Assembly (NCBI RefSeq): GCF_001953975.1
Contig: NZ_MBEJ01000033.1
Span: 1-54,569 of the forward strand
Direction: 5' to 3'
Source of the DNA: Mycobacterium sp. NS-7484
GTDB lineage: Bacteria > Actinomycetota > Actinomycetes > Mycobacteriales > Mycobacteriaceae
Length of the DNA stretch: 54,569 bases
Position 1 is the first letter of the stretch, and the number at the start of each line of letters is the position of its first letter. Position numbers and translations under genes: made by a program. Below, one piece after another: positions 36,220 through 46,498 of the stretch. The notes under the pieces were generated by a model, which ran no database searches, had not been told where the DNA came from, and saw nothing but the letters and a program-made list of their open reading frames with translations.

Positions 36220-36842
36220 TCGCGTTCACTCGCAATCGCATTGACGGCGGCCGCGGCCATGGCGCTGCCACCGCGCCGGCCGGTCACCACCAGGTAGGAC
36301 ATTCCGCGTGGCCGCTCGATCAGCTCCTGCTTGGACTGGGCGGATCCGACGAAGCCGACGGGCCCGCCCAGCACCGCTGCCGGCATCGGGGCACCTTCGT
36401 CGAGCAATTCCAGCAGGCGGAACAGTGCCGTCGGCGCGTTACCGATGGCAACCACGGCGCCACCGAGGCGGTCCGCCCACAGGTCGACCGCCGCCGCGGA
36501 GCGGGTGCTGCCGAGTTTGGCGGCCAGCTCGGGAGCCCGGGGATCGGCCACCAGCGACACTACTTCGTTGTCGGCAGGCAGCCGGGAACGCGTGATGCCC
36601 GCCGCGACCATCGACGAATCGCACAACACGGGCGCGCCGGCCGCCAGCGCGGCATGGGTTCGGCTGACGACGTCGTCGCGGTAGGCCACGTGATCGGCGA
36701 CATCCACCTGACCGCAGGTGTGGATCAGCCGAACCACCACCCGCGACACATCTTCGGGGAATCGCGACAGATTCGCTTCGGCACGGATCGTCGCGAACGA
36801 CTGCCGATAGATCTCGGCTGCGTCACGGATGTAGTCGAGCAC
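36216..36842 (-). CDS. cobH: Precorrin-8X methylmutase CobH
   Basis: A 208-residue enzyme that moves a methyl group from C11 to C12 to give hydrogenobyrinate. [49 protein letters not shown] carries the catalytic histidine (IHTCG), followed by [34 protein letters not shown] and [12 protein letters not shown]. The start is GTG at 36842; a TAGGGT on the same strand six bases before it could be an internal leaderless promoter, but coupling to cobG (20-base gap) is simpler. Middle gene of cobG-cobH-cobIJ. Confidence 0.96.
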   Translation of the reverse strand: MLDYIRDAAEIYRQSFATIRAEANLSRFPEDVSRVVVRLIHTCGQVDVADHVAYRDDVVSRTHAALAAGAPVLCDSSMVAAGITRSRLPADNEVVSLVADPRAPELAAKLGSTRSAAAVDLWADRLGGAVVAIGNAPTALFRLLELLDEGAPMPAAVLGGPVGFVGSAQSKQELIERPRGMSYLVVTGRRGGSAMAAAAVNAIASERE

Positions 36843-36862
36843 CCGAACACCCTAATGGGAGC

Positions 36863-37996
36863 TCAAGTGGTCTTGCTCCTCGCGGGCGCGATGCGGAGCC
36901 GGTATCCGTCCTCGCCGGCGATCAGCACCTCGGCCTCGGGCGGGCTGCCACAGGCCCGGTCGCAGCCGACGAAGTGCCGGTGGGCGTCGGAGGGAGTGTC
37001 GATCGCCTCGGCGGCGTCGGCCCGGACATCCGCCGCCGCCTTGGCGCATCCGGGGCTACCGGTGCAGGCGCTGATCCGAAGCCAGGGCGAAGCCTCGTCG
37101 AACACCAGACCCAGCGGCGCGAGCACGCGCAACGCGGTGTCCGCTACGCCCTCGGAGACGTCACACACCAGCACCGAGCGCCAGGGTGTGATGATCAGCG
37201 GGGTCTCGATCGCGGCCAGGAAATGGGCGACGCGGGCCTGCAGCACACCCAGCGCCACGGCGGCCCCCAGTGCCACCCGCCCATCCCGCTGCTCGATCCA
37301 GCCGACCGGCGGGGTCAGGGTCGGCGGCCAGGTGGCCCCGGCCGGGGCGGTGGGTGCGAGCCCCTCCAGCAGTATCGTGGGGTCGTCGAGTTCGGTTGTC
37401 CGCCAAGCTTTGCCGCGAATGGTGACGAACCTGCGGGCGATGTCGATCAGGGTCTCTACGACATCACCGGTGTCCAGGCGTACCCCGGTGTCGCGTCCGG
37501 CCAACAGCAGCGCGAAGGTGCCGTCGTCGTGCGCGTGCACACCGGCATCGGCATCGATCCCCGACACGTCACCGCGGCCGTCGTCCAGGCTGAACCAGAA
37601 CCGGCCGGGCAATGCCGCCAGCGCGGGATCGGCCTGGATGGCCTGGTCGAGTGCGGAGATCAGAGGCCGGATGTCGGTGAGGCCCCCGTGCCGGCCGGAC
37701 AACGGCGAGGCCACGATATTGCGGGCCCGCTCATGCGTCGGTGACGGCAGCAGGCCGGCCTCGGCCAATGCGGAGGCCGCCGCGCCGGTATCGCTGACCG
37801 CTCGGATCTGGACGTTGCCTCTGGATGTGAGTTCCATTGCCGGAGAACCGAATTGCTCGGCCACCTCGGCCACGGCGACCAGTTGGCCGGGCGTGATCAT
37901 CCCGCCGGGCAGCCGAACCCGGATCAGGGCGCCGTCGGCGGCCTGGTGCACCGTGAGTGCGCCCGGGCAGGCATCCTGGTCGCGGGTCCTCGTCAT
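36863..37996 (-). CDS. cobG: Precorrin-3B synthase CobG
   Basis: A 377-residue protein of the sirohaem nitrite/sulfite reductase-like family, the oxygen-dependent step of aerobic cobalamin synthesis. LIRVRLPGGMITPGQLVAVAEVAEQFG and MELTSRGNVQIRAV are ferredoxin-like half-domain motifs. The cluster-binding cysteines are in ISACTGSPGCAKAAADV and VGCDRACGSP. I chose ATG 37996 because it directly precedes the conserved DACPGALTVHQAADGALIRVRL start; ATG 38008 is possible. First gene of the minus-strand cob operon. Presence of CobG shows the aerobic route is used. Confidence 0.93.
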   Translation of the reverse strand: MTRTRDQDACPGALTVHQAADGALIRVRLPGGMITPGQLVAVAEVAEQFGSPAMELTSRGNVQIRAVSDTGAAASALAEAGLLPSPTHERARNIVASPLSGRHGGLTDIRPLISALDQAIQADPALAALPGRFWFSLDDGRGDVSGIDADAGVHAHDDGTFALLLAGRDTGVRLDTGDVVETLIDIARRFVTIRGKAWRTTELDDPTILLEGLAPTAPAGATWPPTLTPPVGWIEQRDGRVALGAAVALGVLQARVAHFLAAIETPLIITPWRSVLVCDVSEGVADTALRVLAPLGLVFDEASPWLRISACTGSPGCAKAAADVRADAAEAIDTPSDAHRHFVGCDRACGSPPEAEVLIAGEDGYRLRIAPARSKTT

Positions 37997-38178
37997 AACG
38001 CCGTCCATCCTACTTTCGCCCCGTGTTGTGACATCGGTCACTGGTTCGGAAAGCTGTTCGGTCGCTTACAGATCGGCCCGATTTCGGGTCACCGGACGTA
38101 CCTTTTAGGGGCATACCCGGGACCATCGGTACCGGGAAATCGAAATCTTGGTCATAGGCTCTGACGAAAGGAGCAACC

Positions 38179-38286
38179 ATGCTCGCCTTCGGTGGATTCG
38201 CGGTCTTCGTCCTGGCGCTCGTCGCGGGGGCCGGCCTGCCGTACCGGCAGTCCTGGCACGACCGCTTCGGGGAAACCCAGCCCTGA
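38179..38286 (+). CDS. 35-residue single-span membrane peptide
   Basis: A small open frame from ATG at 38179 to TGA at 38286. AAAGGAG sits seven bases upstream, an excellent ribosome site. The peptide starts MLAFGGFAVFVLALVAGAGL (a membrane helix) and ends in a polar tail, RQSWHDRFGETQP. It lies between cobG and cobN, and a strong hairpin follows 16 bases after the stop. I do not recognise it. The good ribosome site, plausible topology and following hairpin support it as a real gene, perhaps linked to cobalt transport or chelation by position only. Confidence 0.6.
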   Translation: MLAFGGFAVFVLALVAGAGLPYRQSWHDRFGETQP

Positions 38287-38302
38287 ACCTGACGGCCCGG
38301 TG

Positions 38303-38337
38303 CCGCACCGGCCACCCCGATCGGGTGGCCGGTGCGG
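38303..38337 (+). terminator. Strong hairpin between the small peptide gene and cobN
   Basis: CCGCACCGGCCACCC and GGGTGGCCGGTGCGG are exact reverse complements (15 bp) around a five-base loop (CGATC). It ends 12 bases before the cobN GTG. It could terminate the small gene's transcript or attenuate cobN. I saw no cobalamin-riboswitch B12 box. Confidence 0.55.
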
Positions 38338-38349
38338 TACGAATGGGGG

Positions 38350-41300
38350 GTGCAAGCTCCTACTGTCCTGCTCTTGTCGACCTCGGACACCGATCTGATC
38401 ACCGCGCGGGCCAGCGGGGCTCGCTACCGCTGGGCCAACCCGTCGCGACTGGTCAGTGGCGAACTTGAGGAACTTCTCGACGGTGCCGACATTGCGGTGA
38501 TCCGGATCCTCGGTGGCTACCGGGCCTGGCAGGACGGCATCGACACCGTGGTGGCCAGCGGCCTGCCGACCGTGGTGGTCAGTGGTGAACAGTCACCCGA
38601 TGCCGAGTTGATGGGGCATTCGACCGCCCCGCAGGGCGCCGCTCTGCAGACCCACATCTACCTGGCCCAGGGCGGCCTGGAAAACCTGACGAACCTGCAC
38701 GCCTTCCTGTCCGACACGCTACTGATGACCGGATTCGGCTTCGCCGCTCCGGTGACCACCCCGAGTTGGGGAGTGCTGGAGCGGCCCGCCGCGGCCCCGG
38801 CAGGCGGGCCCACGGTCGCCGTGCTCTACTACCGCGCCCAGCAGCTCGCCGGCAACACCGCCTACGTCGAGGCGCTGTGCGACGCGATCGAGCAGGCTGG
38901 CGGCCGGGCACTGCCCGTGTTCTGTGCCTCACTGCGTACCGCCGAACCCGAACTCCTCGAGCTGCTCGGCACGGCCGACGCCCTGATCACCACGGTGCTC
39001 GCGGCCGGAGGTGCCACCCCGGCGGCCGTCGGCGCGGGAGGTAGCGACGATTCCTGGAACGTCGCTCACCTTGCCGCACTGGACATTCCGATTCTGCAAG
39101 GCCTCTGCCTGACCAGTTCGCGCGACCAATGGTCGGATAACGACGACGGCATGTCCCCGTTGGACGTCGCCACCCAGGTCGCCGTTCCCGAGTTCGACGG
39201 ACGCATCATCACGGTCCCGTTCTCGTTCAAGGAGATCGACGCCGAAGGCCTGATCTCCTACGTCGCCGATCCCGAACGCTGCGCGCGGGTGGCCGGCCTG
39301 GCCGTGCGGCACGCCCGGCTGCGGGCCATCCCGGCCGCGGAAAAACGTGTCGCCCTGGTGTTTTCGGCCTACCCCACCAAGCATGCCCGCATCGGCAACG
39401 CCGTCGGCCTGGACACTCCGGCCAGCGCGGTCGCGCTGCTGCGCGCCATGCGCGAGGCCGGTTACGACATCGGCGAGGCGGCCACACCCGGTGATCTCGC
39501 CACGATCGTCGACTCAGGTGACGGTGACGCCTTGATCCACTCGCTGATCGAACGCGGTGGACAAGACCCGGACTGGTTGACCGACGAGGCGCTGGCCGCC
39601 AACCCGATTCGGGTGCCGGCCAAGGACTATCGCGCCTGGTTCGCCACCCTGCCTGCCGAACTCGCCGACGCCGTCGTGCAACACTGGGGCCCGCCGCCGG
39701 GTGAGCTGTTCGTCGACCGCAGCCGGGACCCCGACGGCGAGATCGTCATCGCCGCCATCCAGGCCGGCAATGTGGTGCTGATCGTGCAACCGCCGCGCGG
39801 CTTCGGGGAGAACCCGGTGGCGATCTACCACGATCCCGATCTGCCGCCCAGCCACCACTACCTGGCCGCCTACCGCTGGCTGGACTCGTCGTTCCCGGGA
39901 TCCTTTGGCGCGGATGCCGTGGTGCACCTGGGCAAACACGGCAACCTGGAATGGCTGCCCGGCAAGACGCTCGGCATGAGCGCGGCCTGCGGCACCGATG
40001 CGGCCCTCGGCGACCTGCCGCTCATCTACCCGTTCCTCGTCAACGATCCGGGGGAGGGCACTCAGGCCAAGCGCCGGGCCCACGCCACCCTCATCGATCA
40101 CCTCATCCCACCGATGGCGCGTGCCGAAACCTATGGCGACATCGCCAAACTCGAGCAGTTGCTCGACGAACACTCCACGGTGTCGGCGCTGGATCCCGGC
40201 AAACTGCCGGCCATCCGCCAGCAGATCTGGACGCTGATGCGCGCCGCCAAGATGGATCACGACCTGGGGTTGGAAGACCGTCCCGACGAGGAATCCTTCG
40301 ACGACATGCTGTTGCACGTCGACGGCTGGCTGTGCGAGATCAAGGACGTCCAGATCCGCGATGGCCTGCACGTGCTGGGGCAGAAGCCCACCGGAGAAGG
40401 CGAACTCGACCTGGTGCTGGCCATCCTGCGGGCTCGCCAGCTGTTCGGCGGCGAGCAGACGGTACCCGGGCTGCGGCAGGCACTGGGCCTGGCCGAGGAC
40501 GGTAGTGACGACCGCGCAGCCGTCGACACCGCCGAGGCCGGCGCCCGCGAACTGGTCGCTGCGTTGCAGGAAACCGGTTGGGACGCAAACACTGTCGACG
40601 AGCTCACCGACAACCCCGAGGTCGCGCGCATCCTGCGGTTCGCCGCCACGGAGGTGGTGCCCCGGCTGGCGGGCACCGACGGTGAGATCGACCAGGTGCT
40701 GCGTGCCCTGGCCGGCGGCTTCATCGCCTCCGGGCCGTCCGGTTCGCCGTTGCGCGGACTGGTCAACGTGTTGCCCACCGGCCGCAACTTCTACTCGGTG
40801 GACCCCAAGGCGGTCCCGTCGCGGCTGGCCTGGGAAACCGGTGTGGCGATGGCGGATTCACTCGTCGACCGCTACTGGACCGACTACGGCCGGTGGCCGC
40901 AGTCGGTCGGCCTCTCGGTGTGGGGGACCTCGGCCATGCGTACCGCCGGTGACGACATCGCCGAAGTGCTTGCCCTGCTGGGCGTGCGGCCGGTCTGGGA
41001 CGACGCCTCGCGTCGGGTGGTGAACCTGGAGCCGATCGAACTGGCCGAACTCGGTCGTCCGCGCATCGACGTCACGGTGCGCATCTCCGGCTTCTTCCGC
41101 GACGCCTTCCCGCACGTGGTCACCATGCTCGACGATGCGGTGGCACTGGTGGCCGGACTCGACGAGTCGGCCGAGGACAACTACGTGCGCGCCCACGCCC
41201 AGGTCGACCTGGCCGAGCACGGTGATCAAAGGCGGGCCACCACAAGGATTTTCGGCTCCAAGCCGGGAACCTACGGGGCAGGCTTGCTACAGCTGATCGA

Positions 41301-41958
41301 CAGCCGCAACTGGCGCGACGACGGCGATCTGGCCGAGGTGTACACCGCCTGGGGCGGGTTCGCGTACGGCCGGGGACTTGACGGTGCACCTGCCGCCGAT
41401 GACATGAACCGGGCCTACCGTCGAATCGCGGTGGCCGCCAAGAACACCGACACCCGCGAACACGACATCGCCGACTCCGACGACTACTTCCAGTACCACG
41501 GCGGGATGGTGGCCACCGTGCGGGCGCTGACCGGCCAGGCGCCGGCGGCCTACATCGGTGACAACACCCGTCCCGACGCCGTGCGCACCCGCACGCTGTC
41601 GGAGGAGACCAACCGCGTCTTCCGGGCTCGGGTGGTCAACCCGCGCTGGATCACCGCGATGCGCCGGCACGGCTACAAGGGCGCCTTCGAGATGGCGGCC
41701 ACCGTCGACTACCTGTTCGGCTATGACGCCACCGCGCATGTGATGGCCGACTGGATGTACGAGCGACTCTCCGCCGAGTACGTGCTGGACGACGAAAACC
41801 GCAAGTTCATGTCCGAATCCAACCCATGGGCGTTGCACGGCATGGCCGAGCGTCTGCTGGAGGCCGCGGGCCGTGGCATGTGGGAGCAGCCCGAGCAGGC
41901 CACCCTGGACGGGTTGCGGCAGGTGCTGTTGGAGACAGAAGGCGAGCTCGAGGGCTGA
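38350..41958 (+). CDS. cobN: Cobaltochelatase subunit CobN
   Basis: A 1202-residue large chelatase subunit (ChlH/BchH family) that binds hydrogenobyrinate a,c-diamide for ATP-driven cobalt insertion. It opens TVLLLSTSDTDLITARASG; other landmarks are VVVSGEQSPDAELMGHST, the active-site region HLGKHGNLEWLPGKTLGMSAACGTDAALGDLPLIYPFLVNDPGEGTQAKRRAHATLIDHLIPPM, and GRNFYSVDPKAVPSRLAWETGVAMAD. The start is GTG at 38350, which aligns with the M. tuberculosis N-terminus; a GTG at 38332 lies inside the hairpin. The chelatase ATPase partners are not in this window. Confidence 0.97.
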   Translation: MQAPTVLLLSTSDTDLITARASGARYRWANPSRLVSGELEELLDGADIAVIRILGGYRAWQDGIDTVVASGLPTVVVSGEQSPDAELMGHSTAPQGAALQTHIYLAQGGLENLTNLHAFLSDTLLMTGFGFAAPVTTPSWGVLERPAAAPAGGPTVAVLYYRAQQLAGNTAYVEALCDAIEQAGGRALPVFCASLRTAEPELLELLGTADALITTVLAAGGATPAAVGAGGSDDSWNVAHLAALDIPILQGLCLTSSRDQWSDNDDGMSPLDVATQVAVPEFDGRIITVPFSFKEIDAEGLISYVADPERCARVAGLAVRHARLRAIPAAEKRVALVFSAYPTKHARIGNAVGLDTPASAVALLRAMREAGYDIGEAATPGDLATIVDSGDGDALIHSLIERGGQDPDWLTDEALAANPIRVPAKDYRAWFATLPAELADAVVQHWGPPPGELFVDRSRDPDGEIVIAAIQAGNVVLIVQPPRGFGENPVAIYHDPDLPPSHHYLAAYRWLDSSFPGSFGADAVVHLGKHGNLEWLPGKTLGMSAACGTDAALGDLPLIYPFLVNDPGEGTQAKRRAHATLIDHLIPPMARAETYGDIAKLEQLLDEHSTVSALDPGKLPAIRQQIWTLMRAAKMDHDLGLEDRPDEESFDDMLLHVDGWLCEIKDVQIRDGLHVLGQKPTGEGELDLVLAILRARQLFGGEQTVPGLRQALGLAEDGSDDRAAVDTAEAGARELVAALQETGWDANTVDELTDNPEVARILRFAATEVVPRLAGTDGEIDQVLRALAGGFIASGPSGSPLRGLVNVLPTGRNFYSVDPKAVPSRLAWETGVAMADSLVDRYWTDYGRWPQSVGLSVWGTSAMRTAGDDIAEVLALLGVRPVWDDASRRVVNLEPIELAELGRPRIDVTVRISGFFRDAFPHVVTMLDDAVALVAGLDESAEDNYVRAHAQVDLAEHGDQRRATTRIFGSKPGTYGAGLLQLIDSRNWRDDGDLAEVYTAWGGFAYGRGLDGAPAADDMNRAYRRIAVAAKNTDTREHDIADSDDYFQYHGGMVATVRALTGQAPAAYIGDNTRPDAVRTRTLSEETNRVFRARVVNPRWITAMRRHGYKGAFEMAATVDYLFGYDATAHVMADWMYERLSAEYVLDDENRKFMSESNPWALHGMAERLLEAAGRGMWEQPEQATLDGLRQVLLETEGELEG

Positions 41959-41970
41959 CCGCGCTGACTC

Positions 41971-41985
41971 TGCGCCTAGGGCGCA
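41971..41985 (+). terminator. Possible terminator hairpin after cobN
   Basis: TGCGCC, TAG, GGCGCA forms a six-base-pair stem 13 bases after the cobN stop, without a T-run. Confidence 0.35.
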
Positions 41986-42041
41986 CCGGTCTCGCACATT
42001 AGCGGCCTGTTCGCAGCGTCAGCGCCCGCGACCTGTTGGCT

Positions 42042-42047
42042 TAGATT
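42042..42047 (+). promoter_or_regulatory. Candidate -10 element for leaderless Rv2061c-like gene
   Basis: TAGATT lies seven bases before the ATG at 42055, with no Shine-Dalgarno. Confidence 0.4.
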
Positions 42048-42054
42048 GGGCTGC

Positions 42055-42438
42055 ATGGCTCTCACCTTCGCCGATGTCGCCAAGGCCGATTACGTTCTGC
42101 TGACCACCTTCACGAAAGACGGCAGGCCCAAGCCGACCGCGATCTGGGCCGCGCCGTCTCCGGGCGGACTGGTCGTGATCACTCAGGAGAAGTCCTGGAA
42201 GGTCAAGCGGATCCGCAACACCTCTCGGGTCACCGTCGCGGTGTGTGATGTACGCGGCAATGCGAAGAGTGAGGCGGTCGACGCCGTCGCCGAGATCCTG
42301 CCCAAATCGGCCAACGGCGCGACCTATGACGCGATCGGCAAGCGCTACGGCCTGCTCGGCAAGACCTTCAACGTCTTCTCCAAGCTGCGCGGTGGCATGC
42401 AGAACAATGTCTCGATCCTGCTCAAACCGGGGAACTGA
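42055..42438 (+). CDS. PPOX-class (FDOR-B) F420/flavin-dependent protein, Rv2061c-like
   Basis: A 127-residue split-barrel protein: MALTFADVAKADYVLLTTFTKDGRPKPTAIWAAPSPGGLVVITQEKSWKVKRIRNTSRVTVAVCDVRGNAKSE shows the family's strand order, with K-V-K-R-I-R in the position that binds the cofactor tail phosphate. A second protein of the same superfamily is encoded at 28464-28889. Position after cobN matches Rv2061c. The reaction is unknown; F420 is a likelier cofactor than FMN from the basic motif, but this is inference. Confidence 0.82.
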   Translation: MALTFADVAKADYVLLTTFTKDGRPKPTAIWAAPSPGGLVVITQEKSWKVKRIRNTSRVTVAVCDVRGNAKSEAVDAVAEILPKSANGATYDAIGKRYGLLGKTFNVFSKLRGGMQNNVSILLKPGN

Positions 42439-42475
42439 GCCGGAACCGAACTGGCCACCTGATCGTTGACCGGAC

Positions 42476-42979
42476 ATGGCTATGCGGCTGTTCCTCATCT
42501 ACGCCGTCATCGAGATGGCGGTTGTCGTCGCGCTGACCGCGACGATCGGTTTCGGGTGGACGGTCCTGGTGCTCGCAGCGACGTTCGCCGTCGGTCTGGC
42601 GCTGGCGGGGTCGCAGCTCAAACGGCAGCTCCGTCGGCTGCAGGCCGGCCTGTCCGGCGGTGTGACCGAGTCCCGCGGCGCCGTGTCCGACAGTCTGCTG
42701 GTCGCGCTGGGCACCATCTTGGTGGTCGTCCCGGGTCTGGCCAGTTCGGTCGCGGGCGTGTTGCTTCTCCTGCCACCGACCCGGACCGTCGCCCGGCCGA
42801 TGCTGGCCGGGCTGGTTGCCCGACGGGTGCCGCTCATCATCACCGCGCCCGCGGGTTTCGGCCGGTCCACCGGTACCGCCGCTTATCGACGCGGCGCGGG
42901 CGACTACATTGACGGCGAAGTCATCGACGTAACCGACGCCATGGAAGCGGACCCATACCGCCTGCCTCCCAAGGCCTAA
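42476..42979 (+). CDS. fxsA: FxsA-family membrane protein
   Basis: A 167-residue protein. It has membrane helices near residues 4-22 and 25-42 (FLIYAVIEMAVVVALTATIGFGWTVLVLAATFAVGLALAG) and another around 75-98 (LLVALGTILVVVPGLASSVAGVLLLLPPTR), which is the FxsA core. The tail is cytoplasmic and ends with an acidic VIDVTDAMEADPYRLPP. E. coli FxsA suppresses F exclusion of phage T7; the mycobacterial role is unknown. Start ATG at 42476. Confidence 0.88.
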   Translation: MAMRLFLIYAVIEMAVVVALTATIGFGWTVLVLAATFAVGLALAGSQLKRQLRRLQAGLSGGVTESRGAVSDSLLVALGTILVVVPGLASSVAGVLLLLPPTRTVARPMLAGLVARRVPLIITAPAGFGRSTGTAAYRRGAGDYIDGEVIDVTDAMEADPYRLPPKA

Positions 42980-42996
42980 CCGCCACCCGAAAGAGC

Positions 42997-44592
42997 TTGA
43001 CCACACTTCTGATCAACGGGCGTATCCACAGCCCCAGCTACCCCGACGCGACCGCATTGGCCGTGCGCGACGGAGTAGTGGCATGGCTGGGAAGCGATGA
43101 CGTGGGCCGGTCGGAGTTCCCCGGCGTCGAGATCATCGACCTCGACGGCGGTTTCGTCGCCCCGGCGTTCGTCGACAGTCACGTGCATCTGACGGCCACC
43201 GGCCTGAACTTGAACGGTCTGGATCTGCGTGGGGCCACCTCCCTGCAGCACTGTCTGCAGCTGGTCGGTGAGTACGCACGTGAACACCCCGAGGGCCCGG
43301 TATGGGGACACGGCTGGGACGAGTCCGGCTGGCCCGAGCGCACGGGGCCGAGTACCGCGGATCTCGATGGGGTGCTGGGGGATCGGCCCGGTTATCTGGC
43401 CCGGGTGGATGTGCATTCGGCCGCCACGACCACCGCGCTTCGCCGGCTGGTGCCCGACCTGGCCGAGGCCGCGGGGTTCGATCCCCAACGTCCGCTCACC
43501 GCCGACGCGCATCACCTGGTGCGCGCGGCCGCGCGCGAACAGCTGACTCCGCAACAGCGCAACCGGGCGCGCCTCGCGGCCCTCGACCACGCGGCCGGGT
43601 TGGGTATCGCCGCGGTCCACGAGTGCGCCGGACCTCAGATCGGCGGCCTGCTGGACTGGCAGGAACTGAACGCACTGCAGCATGGCGTGGAGGTCATCGG
43701 CTACTGGGGTGAGCCGGCCACCGATGCCGAGCACGCGCGTCATCTGATCGCCGAGACCGGGGCCCGCGGCCTGGCCGGGGACCTGTTCGTCGACGGTGCC
43801 CTCGGCTCCCGCACGGCCTGGCTGCACGCGCCCTATCACGACGCGCCGGACACCTGCGGCAACACGTACCTGGACGTCGAGGCCATCACCACACATCTGC
43901 AGGCCTGCACCGAGGCCGGGATCCCCGCTGGATTCCATGTGATCGGCGATGCGGCTGTCGCGGCCGTCGTCGACGGGCTCGCGACCGTGGTGTCCCGGCT
44001 GGGCGCACCGGCCGTGGCGCGATGCGGCCACCGCCTCGAGCACCTGGAGATGGTGGAGGCGACGCAGGCCGCCCAGTTGGGCGCCTGGGGTGTGGCGGCC
44101 AGCGTGCAACCCAATTTCGATGCCTTGTGGGGCGGTGACGAGGGCATGTACGCCCAGCGTCTCGGGCTTGATCGAGCGCATCGGCTCAACCCGTTTGCGC
44201 TGTTAGCCTCCGAAGGTGTGCCTCTCGCTTTCGGCTCCGACAGCCCGGTCACCAGCATGAATCCCTGGCAGACCGTGCGGGCGGCGATCTCGCACCGCAG
44301 CGCGGGCAGTGCGATCTCCGCGCGGGCGGCGTTCGCCGCGGCCACCCGTGGTGGCTGGCGCGCGTGCGGTGTGCGCGACGGGGTCAGCGGCACTCTGGTT
44401 CCCGGCGCCCCGGCCAGCTACGCGGTATGGGATGCCGAACAGCTGGAGGTCAGCGCCCCGGCCAACGCGGTCCAACGTTGGTCCACCGATCCACGCTCGC
44501 GGGTGCCGGCCCTGCCACGGCTGTCCGCCGACGCGGAACTGCCGCGCTGCCGTCAGACGGTCCACCGGGGTGTGGTGATCCATGGGCAGTGA
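42997..44592 (+). CDS. Amidohydrolase (YtcJ-like, amidohydrolase 3 family)
   Basis: A 531-residue metal-dependent hydrolase. [11 protein letters not shown] starts the composite beta-sandwich, and [18 protein letters not shown] provides the HxH metal ligands. Later motifs include [29 protein letters not shown] (His ligand), [16 protein letters not shown] and [23 protein letters not shown] (Asp ligand). Related proteins hydrolyse N-acyl or formamide bonds; substrate unknown. The start is TTG at 42997, 17 bases after fxsA, with GAAAG upstream as a weak ribosome site. It overlaps lnt by 11 bases, so the two are co-translated. Confidence 0.88.
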   Translation: MTTLLINGRIHSPSYPDATALAVRDGVVAWLGSDDVGRSEFPGVEIIDLDGGFVAPAFVDSHVHLTATGLNLNGLDLRGATSLQHCLQLVGEYAREHPEGPVWGHGWDESGWPERTGPSTADLDGVLGDRPGYLARVDVHSAATTTALRRLVPDLAEAAGFDPQRPLTADAHHLVRAAAREQLTPQQRNRARLAALDHAAGLGIAAVHECAGPQIGGLLDWQELNALQHGVEVIGYWGEPATDAEHARHLIAETGARGLAGDLFVDGALGSRTAWLHAPYHDAPDTCGNTYLDVEAITTHLQACTEAGIPAGFHVIGDAAVAAVVDGLATVVSRLGAPAVARCGHRLEHLEMVEATQAAQLGAWGVAASVQPNFDALWGGDEGMYAQRLGLDRAHRLNPFALLASEGVPLAFGSDSPVTSMNPWQTVRAAISHRSAGSAISARAAFAAATRGGWRACGVRDGVSGTLVPGAPASYAVWDAEQLEVSAPANAVQRWSTDPRSRVPALPRLSADAELPRCRQTVHRGVVIHGQ

Positions 44593-46489
44593 CCGTCCCC
44601 GAGCCAGATCCGGCCGCTCGCGGCTCGACGGTTTCGGGCGGCCGCGCCCGACCGAGACCACCGACGTCATTCCGGCGATCGAGGACGACGAGCTTGCCGA
44701 GCTCGATGAGCTTGATGACGAGGCCTTCGACGAGTTGGACGAAGGCGCCACCGGTGACCCCGTGGCCGACATGGATCCCGACGACGAGCCCGACGATCGC
44801 GGCGTACGCCTGACCGTGGACGGCACACCGGACCGCTGGTCGGCACTGACGGTGCGGGCCTCGCGATTCGGTCGGGCCGCAGCCGCGCGATGGGCACAGC
44901 TGTCCGCCGCCGTGGGTGGTGGGCTGGCGATGTGCCTGAGTTACCCGCCCACCGGCTGGTGGTGGGCGGCCGTCGTCGGCGTGGCCCTGCTCGGCTGGGT
45001 ACTGACCCTGCGGTCCACGACCCGCGCCGGTGGATTCGGCTACGGGTTCCTCTTCGGCCTGGCGTTCTATATCCCGCTGCTGCCGTGGATCGCCAGCTTT
45101 GTGGGCGCGGTGCCCTGGCTGGCGCTGGCCGTGGTGCAAGCCCTGTTCTGCGGCTTGTTCGGACTGTCGGCGGTGGTGGTCAGAGCGCTGCCCGGTTGGC
45201 CGGTGTGGTTCGCCGCGCTGTGGGTGGCGCAGGAATGGCTCAAGTCGAGCGTCCCGTTCGGCGGATTTCCTTGGGGCGTGGTCGGTTTCGGCCAGACGAA
45301 CGGACCACTGCTGCCGATCGCCCGTCTCGGCGGCGCACCGCTGCTGTCTTTCGCGGTGGCGCTGATCGGGTTCAGCGCGACACTGCTGGTGCTGGAGATC
45401 GTCCGGTGGTGGCGGCACGGACACAAACCGGGCTTCCCGGCTCCTGCGGTGATGATGCCCGGCCTGAGCATCACCGTGGTGCTGTTGGGCACCGCACTGC
45501 TGTGGCCACAGGTCCGCCATTCCGGCATCGGCGCGGGCGACGAACAGACGGTCACCGTGGCCGCTGTCCAGGGCAACGTGCCGCGGCTGGGTCTCGATTT
45601 CAACGCCCAGCGCCGTGCGGTGCTGGACAACCATGTGGCCGAGACGCAGCGACTGGCCGAGGATGTGCGCGCCGGGAAAGCCGCCCAGCCCATGTTCGTG
45701 GTCTGGCCCGAGAACGCGTCCGACATCGATCCCATGGCCAATGCCGATGCCGCCGCCCAGATCACCGCGGCAGCCGATGCCATCGGTGCGCCGATCCTGG
45801 TGGGCACTGTCACCAAGGCCGACGGTTACACCCCGGACAACCCGGTGGCCACCAACACCGTCATCGTGTGGGATCCCGACCACGGGCCCGGCGAGCGGCA
45901 TGACAAGAAGATCGTGCAGCCGTTCGGCGAATACCTGCCGTGGCGCGGTTTCTTCAAGCATCTGTCGTCGTATGCGGATCGGGCCGGGTATTTCGTTCCC
46001 GGGGAGGGCAACGGCGTCGTGCATGCCGCCGGGGTGCCGATCGGCGTGACCACGTGCTGGGAAGTGATCTTCGATCGGGCCGCGCGAGAAGCGGTCCGCA
46101 GCGGCGCCCAGGTGCTGACGGTTCCGACCAACAACGCCACGTTCGACGAGAACATGAGCGCTCAGCAATTGGCGTTCGGCAAGCTGCGGGCCGTCGAGCA
46201 CGATCGGTACGTCGTCGTCGCCGGGACCACCGGAATCAGCGCGGTGATCGCCCCGGACGGGCGCGCGCTGGCCCGCACAGAGTTTTTCCAGCCCGCCTAT
46301 CTGGACAGTCAGATCAGGTTGAAAACCGGGCTGACGCCGGCCACCGAGTGGGGACCGGTCCTCCAAGTGGTACTGGTCACGGTCGGGCTGGGAGCAGTCG
46401 GGGCGGCATTGGTCATTTCCATGCTGCACAATGGAGGGTTCGTGCAAAGAATGTTGAGGCGTCGCACCGGCGAGGGCCCGCGACGATGA
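44582..46489 (+). CDS. lnt: Apolipoprotein N-acyltransferase Lnt (Ppm2)
   Basis: A 635-residue membrane enzyme that N-acylates the N-terminal cysteine of lipoproteins such as LppK and LppI in this window. Residues 1-80 are a cytoplasmic arm, strongly acidic (repeated Asp/Glu at about 33-75). About eight membrane helices lie between 105 and 305. A nitrilase-like domain (about 320-600) has the triad Glu377 (VVWPENAS), Lys442/443 ([14 protein letters not shown]) and Cys492 ([11 protein letters not shown]). In M. tuberculosis this is fused to Ppm1; here it is separate and followed nine bases later by ppm1. Confidence 0.95.
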   Translation: MGSDRPRARSGRSRLDGFGRPRPTETTDVIPAIEDDELAELDELDDEAFDELDEGATGDPVADMDPDDEPDDRGVRLTVDGTPDRWSALTVRASRFGRAAAARWAQLSAAVGGGLAMCLSYPPTGWWWAAVVGVALLGWVLTLRSTTRAGGFGYGFLFGLAFYIPLLPWIASFVGAVPWLALAVVQALFCGLFGLSAVVVRALPGWPVWFAALWVAQEWLKSSVPFGGFPWGVVGFGQTNGPLLPIARLGGAPLLSFAVALIGFSATLLVLEIVRWWRHGHKPGFPAPAVMMPGLSITVVLLGTALLWPQVRHSGIGAGDEQTVTVAAVQGNVPRLGLDFNAQRRAVLDNHVAETQRLAEDVRAGKAAQPMFVVWPENASDIDPMANADAAAQITAAADAIGAPILVGTVTKADGYTPDNPVATNTVIVWDPDHGPGERHDKKIVQPFGEYLPWRGFFKHLSSYADRAGYFVPGEGNGVVHAAGVPIGVTTCWEVIFDRAAREAVRSGAQVLTVPTNNATFDENMSAQQLAFGKLRAVEHDRYVVVAGTTGISAVIAPDGRALARTEFFQPAYLDSQIRLKTGLTPATEWGPVLQVVLVTVGLGAVGAALVISMLHNGGFVQRMLRRRTGEGPRR

Positions 46490-46498
46490 AGGAGTCAC

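Noticed and set aside
36849..36854. TAGGGT as an internal leaderless promoter for cobH
   Set aside because: It has the correct spacing, but cobH lies inside a tight operon and a chance match is likely; not listed as a feature.
38042..38349. Cobalamin riboswitch before cobN
   Set aside because: I looked for a B12 box and found none; the hairpin at 38303-38337 is a simple stem-loop.
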